Assembly: GCA_004020875.1 (NCBI GenBank)
Contig: SAPZ01000007.1
Span: 217,728-281,727 of the forward strand
DNA: 64,000 nucleotides
Direction: 5' to 3'
Origin: Mesorhizobium sp.
GTDB lineage: Bacteria > Pseudomonadota > Alphaproteobacteria > Rhizobiales > Rhizobiaceae
Each line of letters opens with the position of its first letter. Within the stretch, counting starts at the first letter, position 1. Shown here in pieces: positions 54,585-64,000 of this stretch. Both the position numbers and the translations under genes were made by a program. A model generated the notes under the pieces. It was not told the DNA's origin. It searched no databases and was given only the letters and a program-made list of their open reading frames with translations.

Positions 54585-55562
54585 TTACGCCGCGGCCATG
54601 ATCCCGGCATAGGTGCTGAAATCGACATTGCCGCCGGAGAGAACGACTGCAACAGTTTTGCCCGCCAGGTCGATCTCGCCGGATGACAGCGCGGCAAACG
54701 CCACGCAGCCGCCGGGCTCGACCACAAGCTTGAGATAGGCCATGGCGTCGCGCATCGCCTGGGCAGCGGCCTCGTCGGAGACGGCGATGGCGCCGGCGAG
54801 ATTTTTGCGGTTGATCTCGAAGGTGATGGCGCCGGGCTCGGCGGTGAGCAGCGCGTCGCAGATCGAGCTGTAGCCAGGTTCGTTCGCGACCCTTTCGCCC
54901 TTGGCCAGCGAGCGGCGCGTGTCGTCGAAATGCTCCGGCTCGACCGCCCAGACTTGCGTGCTGGGCGAGGCGTCCTTCACCGCGACGGAAACGCCGCTCG
55001 ACAGGCCGCCGCCGCCGCAAGGGATGATGACGGCGTCGAGCGCCACGCCGAGCACTTTCGCCTGCCGCATCAACTCCAGCCCGATCGTGCCCTGGCCGGC
55101 GATGATGGCCGGATCGTCGAATGGTGGCACCAGCGCCATGCCTTGTTCGATATAGGGGCGAACGACCGTCATGCGATCCTCCTTGAAACGGTCGAACGTC
55201 ACCACCTCGGCGCCCATCCTGCGGACATTGCCGATTTTCATCGGCGGCGCGTCGGCCGGCATCGCGATCACCGCCCTGACGCCGAACATGGCGGCCGAGG
55301 CCGCCACGCCCTGCGCATGGTTGCCGGACGAGAAGGCGACGACGCCGCGCCCGCGCTCTTCCTCGCTCAGCGTCGACAATTTGTTATAGGCGCCGCGGAT
55401 CTTGAAGGAGCCGGTGCGCTGCAGCGTCTCGGGCTTGAACAGGATGCGGCCGCCATGGCGCCTGTTGAGCTCCGGCGATTCGATCAGCGGCGTTTCGACG
55501 ATCAGGCCGGAAAGCCGCTCGGCGGCGGCGCGGATGTCCAGGATGCCGGGCAGGGTGGTCAT
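54585..55562 (-). CDS. Threonine/serine dehydratase (PLP-dependent)
   Basis: 325 residues of PLP fold type II. LQRTGSFKIRGAYNKL has the Schiff-base lysine, SSGNHAQGVA the substrate loop and IPCGGGGLSSGV the PLP phosphate loop. There is no ACT regulatory domain, so it is of the catabolic or racemase-like type rather than biosynthetic IlvA. It deaminates threonine or serine to keto acids. The ATG at 55562 gives the family length. Confidence 0.9.
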   Translation of the reverse strand: MTTLPGILDIRAAAERLSGLIVETPLIESPELNRRHGGRILFKPETLQRTGSFKIRGAYNKLSTLSEEERGRGVVAFSSGNHAQGVAASAAMFGVRAVIAMPADAPPMKIGNVRRMGAEVVTFDRFKEDRMTVVRPYIEQGMALVPPFDDPAIIAGQGTIGLELMRQAKVLGVALDAVIIPCGGGGLSSGVSVAVKDASPSTQVWAVEPEHFDDTRRSLAKGERVANEPGYSSICDALLTAEPGAITFEINRKNLAGAIAVSDEAAAQAMRDAMAYLKLVVEPGGCVAFAALSSGEIDLAGKTVAVVLSGGNVDFSTYAGIMAAA

Positions 55563-55681
55563 GGTGCGGGCCTTGCGAAAGAACGGGATCGCCCATGGTG
55601 CACGGAAAAGGCCGGCGCGCGCCAACGAAAAAATGTGATGGGGACAAGTTGGCGATGATGACGACGGCGGCGGAACTGCTG

Positions 55682-55704
55682 ATCTCCCCACGCAATGGGG
55701 AGAT
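55682..55704. repeat. Short hairpin in the gap before the dehydratase gene
   Basis: ATCTCCCCA-CGCAA-TGGGGAGAT has a perfect 9-base stem. It lies between the stop of the 55797 gene and the dehydratase start and has no T-run. It may be a fragment of a dispersed repeat. Confidence 0.5.
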
Positions 55705-55796
55705 TGGCAGTTTCCGCGCCGGCGCCATTCGCCTCAAAGCACCATGCTAGCGATTTTGCCTGTGAGGACCTCTTCTGATCCCCTGCCGGCGCCCGC

Positions 55797-56120
55797 TCAC
55801 CCCAGCAGCGTGGGCGTCCGCTTCTTGCCGCCGAGCTTGCGCCAGGTGTTGAAGCGGTGGGTGGCGGCGGCGAAGGATATCTTCATCTGCTGGGAAACCG
55901 TGTAGCGCGACTTGCCTTCGTCGAACATGCGGTAGCAGCACTCAGCACCCTCCTCGGTCAGCTTGCCGTCCGGCGTCTTGTTGTGCGGGTTGGCCGGGTC
56001 GAACTTCTCGAGCTGCTCTAGGACGAGGCCCCTCAGGCGCTGCAGGTCGGCCTCGATGCCGGCGATCAGATCGAGCACCGGCTTGGCATCGAATGCGTGC
56101 GGCGTCTTCTTCTCCGTCAT
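55797..56120 (-). CDS. Conserved hypothetical protein with helix-turn-helix-like end
   Basis: 107 residues. VLDLIAGIEADLQRLRGLVLEQ is a probable helix, and SRYTVSQQMKISFAAATHRFNTWRK resembles a DNA-binding helix pair. It looks like a rhizobial family of unknown function. It is divergent from mbfA with a 181-base gap. A regulatory role is speculative. Confidence 0.65.
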   Translation of the reverse strand: MTEKKTPHAFDAKPVLDLIAGIEADLQRLRGLVLEQLEKFDPANPHNKTPDGKLTEEGAECCYRMFDEGKSRYTVSQQMKISFAAATHRFNTWRKLGGKKRTPTLLG

Positions 56121-56242
56121 TCCGTCGGTCTCCTTCGATTCCAGCTGTTATCGGCAATATAGGCAAACATTCGGTAATAATGAAGAGTTGGACAGCGCCG
56201 CGCCGATCACGCTTTCTGGCGCGTCGCTTGTGCCGTGCGCAA

Positions 56243-56289
56243 TTGACGGCCGCGAGCCAAGATCCTAGTTTAGAACCATTCTAAACTAG
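56243..56289 (+). promoter_or_regulatory. mbfA promoter with Irr-type (ICE) palindrome
   Basis: CTAGTTTAGAA-CCA-TTCTAAACTAG-type arms of 11 bases (56265-56275 and 56279-56289) form a perfect inverted repeat with the TTTAGAA-N3-TTCTAAA core seen at Irr-controlled genes. TTGACG (56243-56248) and TAGTTT (56266-56271) at 17 bases fit -35/-10, so a bound repressor would cover the -10. The mbfA ATG is at 56302. Irr control is inferred from family and motif. Confidence 0.75.
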
Positions 56290-56301
56290 AGTGATCCCAT
56301 C

Positions 56302-57285
56302 ATGCTTTCTCGTGTCTTCGGCTTCGGCCGCCGTTCGTTCGATTCCTTGTCGGAACAGGAGATCCTGGCGCTGGCGATCTCCTCCGAGGAGGATGACGGG
56401 CGCATCTATCGCGCCTATGCCGATGGCCTGGCGCAGGATTTTCCGCAGTCGGCCAAGGTGTTCGAGGCCATGGCCGAGGAAGAGGACGGCCATCGCGATT
56501 CCCTCATCGAGCTGCACCGCAAGCGTTTCGGCGAGCGCATTCCCCTGATCCGGCGCGAGCATGTCAGGGGCTTTTACGAGCGCAAGCCCGACTGGCTGGT
56601 GCGGCCGCTAGGCATCGAGCATGTGCGCCGGCAGGCCGAGGACATGGAGCGGCAGGCCTACCGCTTCTATGTCGAGGCGGCCAAGCGCACCACCGACGCT
56701 TCGACCCGAAAGCTGCTGGACTGGCTGGCTGCGGCCGAACTCGGCCACGAGAATTCCGCGCATGAACTGGAGCAGAAGCACCTGCCGGGAGAGGTCAAGG
56801 AGGAGGAGGCGAATGTGGAGCAGCGCCAGTTCATCCTCACTTATGTGCAGCCGGGGCTGGCCGGGCTGATGGACGGCTCGGTGTCGACGCTGGCGCCGAT
56901 CTTCGCCGCCGCCTTCGCCACGCATGCCACGTTCCAGACCTTCCTCGTCGGCCTCGCCGCCTCGATCGGCGCCGGCATCTCGATGGGCTTCACCGAAGTG
57001 GCTTCCGACGACGGCAAGCTTTCGGGGCGCGGTTCGCCGCTCAAGCGGGGCTTGACCGTCGGCATCATGACGACGCTGGGCGGGCTCGGCCACGCGCTGC
57101 CTTACCTCATCCCCTATTTCTGGACGGCAACGATCGTCGCCGCGGTCGTGGTGTTCTTCGAGCTCTGGGCGATCGCCTTCATCCAGAACCGCTACATGCA
57201 GACGCCGTTCTGGCGCGCCGCCTTCCAGGTGGTGCTGGGTGGCGCGTTGGTGTTCGGGGCGGGCGTGCTGATCGGGAACGCCTAG
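56302..57285 (+). CDS. mbfA: Iron exporter MbfA (ferritin-like plus VIT1 domain)
   Basis: 327 residues. The N-terminal half (about 15-160) is a ferritin-like di-iron domain with repeated Glu/His ligands (EMAEEEDGHRDSL-type, written MAEEEDGHRDSL). The C-terminal half is a VIT1-like membrane domain with AGLMDGSVSTLAPIFAAAFA and GISMGFTEVASDDGK. In Agrobacterium and Bradyrhizobium MbfA exports iron and protects against iron and peroxide stress, under Irr control; the palindrome upstream agrees. The stop codon lies within the start of a dispersed repeat. Confidence 0.95.
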   Translation: MLSRVFGFGRRSFDSLSEQEILALAISSEEDDGRIYRAYADGLAQDFPQSAKVFEAMAEEEDGHRDSLIELHRKRFGERIPLIRREHVRGFYERKPDWLVRPLGIEHVRRQAEDMERQAYRFYVEAAKRTTDASTRKLLDWLAAAELGHENSAHELEQKHLPGEVKEEEANVEQRQFILTYVQPGLAGLMDGSVSTLAPIFAAAFATHATFQTFLVGLAASIGAGISMGFTEVASDDGKLSGRGSPLKRGLTVGIMTTLGGLGHALPYLIPYFWTATIVAAVVVFFELWAIAFIQNRYMQTPFWRAAFQVVLGGALVFGAGVLIGNA

Positions 57286-57382
57286 AGCAATTCCAGGAAA
57301 AGTGTGAGCGGTTTTCCGTCCGGAATTTGCGTAAAAACAAGGAGGTAGAGCGGTTCACCGTTTCCGTGAAACGGTGAACCGC
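57283..57382. repeat. Dispersed intergenic repeat (GAGCAATTCC family), copy 2
   Basis: Starts TAGAGCAATTCCAGGAAAAG, whose TAG is the mbfA stop, continues with GTTTTCCGTCCGGAATT and ends with GTTTCCGTGAAAC flanked by GCGGTTCACC and GGTGAACCGC. Same family as 8437-8556. Confidence 0.85.
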
Positions 57383-57395
57383 GCTGCACCGCGCC

Positions 57396-58511
57396 CTACT
57401 GCGTCAGCACCGTTTCCGACGGGCGCTGGTTGTAGTCGCATTTGCCGGTGGTGGTGTAGAAGAAGTCGGCGTTGCTGACATCGGCAGGCACCGGGTTGCC
57501 GCCGTCTTCCCAGGCCTGGTAGCCGGGCTGGCCGCAGGGCACGGCGGTGAAGATGTTGACGGTCTGGCCGGTCGCAACCTCCGGCATGTTGGTGGTGCTG
57601 GCGCCGATATAGAGGCGGTTCGAGGTGGCGGGATCGTCCGACCGCAGCGTCGTCGGATTGCCCGAAGGCACCTTCATCTCCAGGTAAAGCTTGTCCATCT
57701 GGCTGACGTCGATCACCGCGCCGGCGCCATTGGCGGGATAGAAGGTGTCGGCGCAAGAATAGTTGGTACCGTATTGATCGGTCTGGATCACTGATCCGGC
57801 GGGCAGGTTTTTCTGGAGGGACTTCAGTGTGCCGGTCGTGCACACCTGCTTTTGCACCACCGTGCTGGTGGACCCGTTGATGGTGCTCACCGTGGTCGTG
57901 CCGTAGCCCTTCGGATCGCCATAGCCGTTATAGCTATAGCTGATCGTCATCAGCGGCCTGGCCACCGTGTCGCCGAACTTGGTGCCGTAGAGGGTCATGG
58001 TCTTTGCCCAGTAGCCCGACACCTTCGTCACCTTGAAGGTGGACTGCACCAGCGCCGGCGTCTTGCGCACCGCGGAGGCGACGCCGACCTGCACCGTGTT
58101 GATGCGGGCGATCTGCATGAAATTGGTCGGCATCGGATAGCTGGCCGTGGCGGCGAAGGTCGCCGAGCCGTCAGCGGCGACGTTGACGCTGGTGAGCGTC
58201 GCCGTGCCTTGCCCGCTATTGGCCACATAGGCCTGCTGCAGCGCAGTCTGCCGGTCTCCCAGCGATGTGGTGGTGGGCAGCGTGGTGATCGAGATGATCG
58301 CGGCGTCGAGCGCGTTCTGCATGTCGCTGCGGGTCGTCACCGCCGAGGTGTAGTCGACCGAAAAGCCGACTGCCGTCACCAGCGGGATCGTCAGCAGCAC
58401 CATCATCGGCATCATCGAGCCATCGCGGCTGGCAAGGAAGCGCCTCGCCGCTCCGGCCACCCCGGCCGGGCTGAACTTTCGAACTGAACTGGGCATTCTT
58501 TGGGCCTTCAT
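57396..58511 (-). CDS. TadG-like pilus assembly / TadE-like protein
   Basis: 371 residues from the ATG at 58511 (an in-frame ATG 5 codons later is possible). An N-terminal hydrophobic helix (MMPMMVLLTIPLVTAVGFSV, about 33-52) follows RFLASRDGS, the layout of TadE/TadG pseudopilin-like proteins, then DYTSAVTTRSDMQNALDAA. The large remainder is extracytoplasmic, with four or more cysteines. It may help assemble Flp pili, for which an orphan pilin lies at 3141. Other tad genes are absent from the window. Confidence 0.8.
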   Translation of the reverse strand: MKAQRMPSSVRKFSPAGVAGAARRFLASRDGSMMPMMVLLTIPLVTAVGFSVDYTSAVTTRSDMQNALDAAIISITTLPTTTSLGDRQTALQQAYVANSGQGTATLTSVNVAADGSATFAATASYPMPTNFMQIARINTVQVGVASAVRKTPALVQSTFKVTKVSGYWAKTMTLYGTKFGDTVARPLMTISYSYNGYGDPKGYGTTTVSTINGSTSTVVQKQVCTTGTLKSLQKNLPAGSVIQTDQYGTNYSCADTFYPANGAGAVIDVSQMDKLYLEMKVPSGNPTTLRSDDPATSNRLYIGASTTNMPEVATGQTVNIFTAVPCGQPGYQAWEDGGNPVPADVSNADFFYTTTGKCDYNQRPSETVLTQ

Positions 58512-58661
58512 CGTCACGTCATCGAGCCGGTTACCATCCGCGCGCGGAGCATGCCCTAAAGCGGTGGATGAATGTTTAAGCGCATTTGAATGCTTTGTGA
58601 GTGGGATACAGCTAACCCCCGCCGCTTGCCCCTCAACCCCGCCCCTGCTAAAGCGCGCCGC

Positions 58662-60442
<1,781 letters not shown>

Positions 60443-60467
<25 letters not shown>

Positions 60468-62551
60468 TTCGGAAATTCTTCATTGATCCAACGACTTATG
60501 ATGTCTTGGTCAATGAAATTGTCGCTGCTCTTCATGATTGCGCTGTACTGCTCGTAGTTAAGATTCTCATCGGATGAGATATCGAGAGAAACGGCTGTCG
60601 GAAAAGGAACGCCGCTCTCTTCAAAAGACTGATAGTCTCGGGAGAAGAACCACATCGGAAGGCGGCCGCATAATATGCTATAGTCAAGACTCGCAACTTT
60701 CATCTCGACTGCGATATCTTGAAGAGCCATCAGGACTTGGGGGAGCGTAAATTCTGCTGCTCGTAGGAAGTTCAGGCCATCATCGATTTCGATCTGAAAT
60801 TTCAACGGGTCCGCCGATCGACTCAGCTCTTCCAAAAACTCCCTTATGGATGATGCGGATCGAAGTCTGGTGGCGTAGAAGGCTGCCTGCCGTCCAGATC
60901 TGATATTGTGCTTGGAGAAATCCAAGTGCCTCCAAATCAGGTCAAAGGTCGCTTCCATCTCATCAAACGACCCCTGGCCGCTCCACGCCACCAAAGGATC
61001 CTGGCTCCTATCGGCCAGTTCCTCGGCAAGATTATTCAAACCATCAATCCCATACCTTGCCCAGCGCCGAAGCAGGTCAGGCGACAAACTGCTTCGTCTA
61101 AGCAGGCTGTCACGCCTCCTCCCGGCGCTGGGTCCGAGAACGTCCACCGGCATACTCGCGATTATTTCGTCCGGAGCATTGTCAAAGCCGTTAAAAAGCG
61201 GAATCTCAACTTCTAGGTCCTCACCGAGGGGGGCGTCTCCAAACAGGAAAACCTTTCCAATAAAATGCTGAAACATTCGGCCAGCTCGACCTTTGATATT
61301 GTCAAAAGTAAATCTATCAAGTTTGTCGGTGCTAATATAATTGTCGTATATAATTACATTCTTTGCCTTCGTATTGACCCCTTCTATCATGGACGACGTA
61401 CAGAGTATGTTATCGATAAGCCCGTCGTTGAAAAGAGCGATTTGATATTGAGCCAAGGCTCTTGGTATTCGTCCGTGGTGTATGCCGACGCCATGTTCAA
61501 GGCAGTCGGCTAGTATCCACTGGGAATGATAATTTTGACGAACCCACTCCGCGAGCTCCAATGCGTGCTTCCGTCCCTTTAATTTCGACGCACGAATGGC
61601 TTCGATACCGCATTTGTAGGTCGAGCGCGGGGACCGCAGGTAAACGAGGGTTTGTTGGCTCTTGACGGCATCCAGAACATTCAACAGTCGATCTGTCTTA
61701 GACTCACCTTTGTCGAGGTGAACGCGCTCTATATCAACTGCAACGGGGGAAAAGTCCGATTTCAAAAAAGGCAGAGATGTCGCGCCACTTTCTTGGTCAT
61801 TCACTGAGGATATTGATGGGCCAAGAAGATAAACCTGTCTAGCCCGCTTTGAGTAGGTTGACATAACATTATTGAGTGAGGCGGAACGTTCATCACCTCG
61901 TTTCAAATCGAGTTTATAAAACTCATCGATTATGAAAAGGTCGACCTCCCCGATGTCCTCTCTCTGCTCGATGCGTTCTTGCGTTCCCAAAAAAATGACT
62001 CGATCGTGCGCGCGTATCTCCGTCCCTTTTGTAATTATCTGATACTCGCGAAAAGCTGGCTTAATCCGTCGTCTATATTCGTCGAGAAGCGCCAAAGTGG
62101 GCACCACAATGACCACAACAAGTGGATGGCGCATGCGAATCGTTACGTCGACCAACAGGCTCTTTCCAAAGCTGGTGGGTGCAGACAGTATAAGTGAATT
62201 GCCCTTGAGCAGGTAACCTAGAGCGCCAACCTGTGCCTTATGGAAGATGATATTCGGGAAATCGGGCAGACTCATGCAATTGCGAACAAGACTATTCGCC
62301 CCCTCGGCCTTGGAGTCTATATAGGGATACAATCCTGCGAACCGGAGTACGTCGTCTATCATATCGCTCGAGCCGTCGAGCGAACGAGAGATATGGTCTC
62401 GTCTCGCAACCAGTCGCACAATCAGATCGAGAGCGTCGGCCTGTGCCGGGGAATTGTGCCAAAACCTGTGGGCAAAGTCGATTAAGTCAAACGCATCCGA
62501 GCCTGTGATTGCATCTGACTGCAGAAGGGATCGCGCCTCGTTGAGATTCAT
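60443..62551 (-). CDS. hamB: Hachiman-type SF2 helicase HamB
   Basis: 702 residues from the ATG at 62551, which overlaps the hamA stop by 4 bases (ATGA); an ATG 9 codons upstream is less likely. SF2 helicase motifs are clear: motif [10 protein letters not shown] (about 123-131), Ia VVPTLAL, motif [10 protein letters not shown] (DEFY, about 207-214), motif [11 protein letters not shown] and motif [13 protein letters not shown] long C-terminal domain of about 250 residues follows. With a DUF1837 nuclease upstream this is the HamA-HamB pair, in which the helicase senses DNA and releases the nuclease. GC content is well below the genome average, so it was probably acquired. Confidence 0.88.
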
Positions 62552-63297
62552 GCGAAGGCGCTCAGCTTCGTAGCCCAAACACCATCGAATGTATCTTTGT
62601 TATTAAGCGGCACATACAGGAAAACGAAATCTAGATTATGCCCATGAGCGGCTTGTACCTTGGAGGCAATTTCGGCAAGTTCGACAGTTACGGAATTTAG
62701 ATAGTCGGTGGGGAGCTCGCCTACGGTGGTAATTTTCGTATCCGACGCAATGAAGACCGGGACGACCATCCGTGAAATTATTTCATCAAGATTAGTATCC
62801 TCGTGGAACAACCACTGCAGTTTGTCAAAGTGCGGGCTAGATCGCGATATTTTCGGTCCAATAAGGGACTTGCGCTCGGTAAGTATTCCACTGTCGATAT
62901 GATCGTTAAGGCTCGCGATAGCTTTCTGGATCGCGGTTGACCGTTTCGAGAAGAATTTCGACTCACCCAGCCACAGCTCCAATTCGCCTGATTCGTCCAC
63001 CCGAATGTGGACTATATCGAAGCCGGTCACAGCATCTCGGCTTCGCATCTTGTAACGAAGTCGTTTCACCAACTGCTCCGTGTGGAAGTCACGACTCAGA
63101 ATCTTATGGGCTAAAAGTTCTCCGATTTCTCCACCGGAAGATGGGTTATTGGGATTAGTGAAAAATGGAATCGATTTTTCCAAGGTCGAGTAGGGAGATA
63201 GAACGCTAAGGTCGGCGATCTCTTCCTCGGTTAATACGAATTCCGGTAAACTATCCAGAATGAGCTTGACCAATTTCTTGGCTCTCCATTTGGACAT
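62548..63297 (-). CDS. hamA: Hachiman-type DUF1837 nuclease HamA
   Basis: 249 residues of the DUF1837 (HamA C-terminal) family. SSGGEIGELLAHKIL (54-68), GFDIVHIRVDESGELELWLG (92-111) and ESKFF (112-116) give a PD-(D/E)xK-like nuclease core with Asp94, Glu112 and Lys114. HamA is held inactive by HamB and degrades DNA once phage attack is sensed. Low GC like hamB. Only about 38 bases separate its ATG from the left end of an IS3 element, so its natural promoter region may be interrupted. Confidence 0.88.
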   Translation of the reverse strand: MSKWRAKKLVKLILDSLPEFVLTEEEIADLSVLSPYSTLEKSIPFFTNPNNPSSGGEIGELLAHKILSRDFHTEQLVKRLRYKMRSRDAVTGFDIVHIRVDESGELELWLGESKFFSKRSTAIQKAIASLNDHIDSGILTERKSLIGPKISRSSPHFDKLQWLFHEDTNLDEIISRMVVPVFIASDTKITTVGELPTDYLNSVTVELAEIASKVQAAHGHNLDFVFLYVPLNNKDTFDGVWATKLSAFA

Positions 63298-63398
63298 CTC
63301 GTAACCAATACAGCATGCAACCGAGGGCGGCGTCTGACCTTGCCCCTGCGATCTAATCCGGTTTGAAGTTCGTTCTGGCCCATCGAGAGGACCAGGAC

Positions 63399-63665
63399 AT
63401 GAAGCGCAGCCGCTTCTCTGAAGAGCAGATCATCGGAATTTTGAAGGAGCATGAGGCCGGGGTCTCGGTCGCCGATCTGTGTCGCAAGCACGGCGTCAGC
63501 GATGCTTCGATCTACAACTGGAAGGCCCGCTTCGGCGGGATGGATGTCTCCGAGGCTCGGCGACTGAAGGCGCTGGAGGACGAGAACACGCGGCTGAAGC
63601 GGCTTCTGGCGGACGCCATGCTCGACAATGCCGCGTTGAAGGATCTCGTGGGAAAGAAATGGTGA
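63399..63665 (+). CDS. IS3-family transposase OrfA
   Basis: 88 residues: MKRSRFSEEQIIGILKEHEA and DLCRKHGVSDASIYNWKARFG form the helix-turn-helix, followed by a leucine-zipper-like LKALEDENTRLKRLLADAML. It is complete and binds the element ends. OrfB starts 4 codons before its stop in the -1 frame, as usual for IS3 elements. Confidence 0.92.
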   Translation: MKRSRFSEEQIIGILKEHEAGVSVADLCRKHGVSDASIYNWKARFGGMDVSEARRLKALEDENTRLKRLLADAMLDNAALKDLVGKKW

Positions 63666-64000
63666 CGCCCGCGGCGAAGCGGAAAGCTGTCGCTCGCCTG
63701 AAGGAAGGCTTCGGGATGAGCGAACGGCGGGCGTGTAAAGCCATCGGCTGTTGCCGCATGACGGTTCGCTACGAGACCTGCAGGCAGGACGACCGCGAGG
63801 TTCGCGAGCGGATGAAGGCGATCGCGCAGGAGCGTCGCCGGTTCGGCTACCGGCGTCTTCTCGTGATGCTGAGGCGGGAGGGCCTGGTCGTGAACCACAA
63901 GAAGCTGTTCCGGCTCTATCGGGAGGAGAAGCTCGCCGTCGCCGCCGTGGCGGCCGCAAGCGGGCGATCGGGACCAGGGCGCCGATGCTGGTGCCGCTGA
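63659..64000 (+). pseudogene. IS3-family transposase OrfB (partial, frameshifted)
   Basis: Begins MVTPAAKRKAVARLKEGFGM and continues to LFRLYREEKLAV. After about 63940 the expected RRRGGRKRAIGTRAPM is found one base out of frame, so one C seems to be missing in GTC-GCC. The DDE catalytic domain lies beyond the window. Whether the element is active cannot be judged. Confidence 0.8.

Larger units (their letters stand above)
63335..64000 (+). mobile_element. IS3-family insertion sequence, left part (IS407-like)
   Basis: The left end begins TGACCTTGCCCCTGCGATCT, a form typical of IS3 family ends. Overlapping orfA and orfB reading frames follow. The right end lies outside the window, so the full length, the second inverted repeat and the target duplication cannot be seen. 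Group assignment is inferred from OrfA. Confidence 0.8.

Noticed and set aside
63231-63959. 242-codon minus frame across the IS end
   Set aside because: Antisense to orfA/orfB and crossing the IS boundary; no motif.

Overview
The window is high-GC, densely packed chromosomal DNA of an alphaproteobacterium of the Rhizobiales, most likely Mesorhizobium or a close relative. The inference rests on the gene set (QueG, HrcA next to RNase PH, MbfA with an Irr-type operator, EcfG-type stress promoters, Ku/LigD) and on several dispersed intergenic repeats of the kind common in rhizobia. No nod, nif or plasmid functions are seen.

Layout. 1-3000: a cNMP-binding/thioredoxin-reductase-like flavoprotein followed by a UBP zinc finger, then a DUF1778-GNAT toxin-antitoxin pair. 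3141-14800: an orphan Flp pilin, tRNA-Leu(CAG), an ABC exporter-dapB-gpmA operon, glucokinase, MepA endopeptidase, a gst-queG-epimerase operon, uppP, and rsmI-yraN. 15262-19887: the operon rph-VOC-rdgB-hemW-tyrosine phosphatase, divergent from hrcA. 20064-26709: sugar dehydrogenase-like propeller, LysE exporter, cysK, a GST, and an ECF42-type sigma factor with its YCII partner. 27319-31422: a general-stress block (DUF892 ferritin-like protein, Ku, LigD) with two EcfG promoters. 31754-46902: small regulator-enzyme units, secreted MsrA, a phospholipase D-like protein, an ABC-2 exporter, an aminoacyl-lipid synthase-like enzyme, PhoX, PAP2 and drug/metabolite transporters. 47053-54063: a propeller protein with a divergent XRE regulator, a CYTH-CHAD pair, and a TetR-HlyD-ABC-permease operon resembling E. 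coli cecR-ybhGFSR. 54585-60467: threonine dehydratase, MbfA iron exporter, a TadG-like protein and lepA.

The right end (60443-63297) differs clearly: lower GC, no housekeeping genes, and a two-gene anti-phage system of Hachiman type (HamA nuclease plus HamB helicase). It is joined directly to the 3' end of lepA and bounded 38 bp upstream of hamA by an IS3-family element that runs off the window.

Four reading frames (sigma factor, DCC protein, PhoX, IS3 OrfB) are each broken by what looks like one missing base. This recurrent pattern may be consensus error rather than true gene decay and should be weighed before calling them pseudogenes. Start codons were moved inward from the longest possible frame where a ribosome-binding site, family length or gene overlap supports it.
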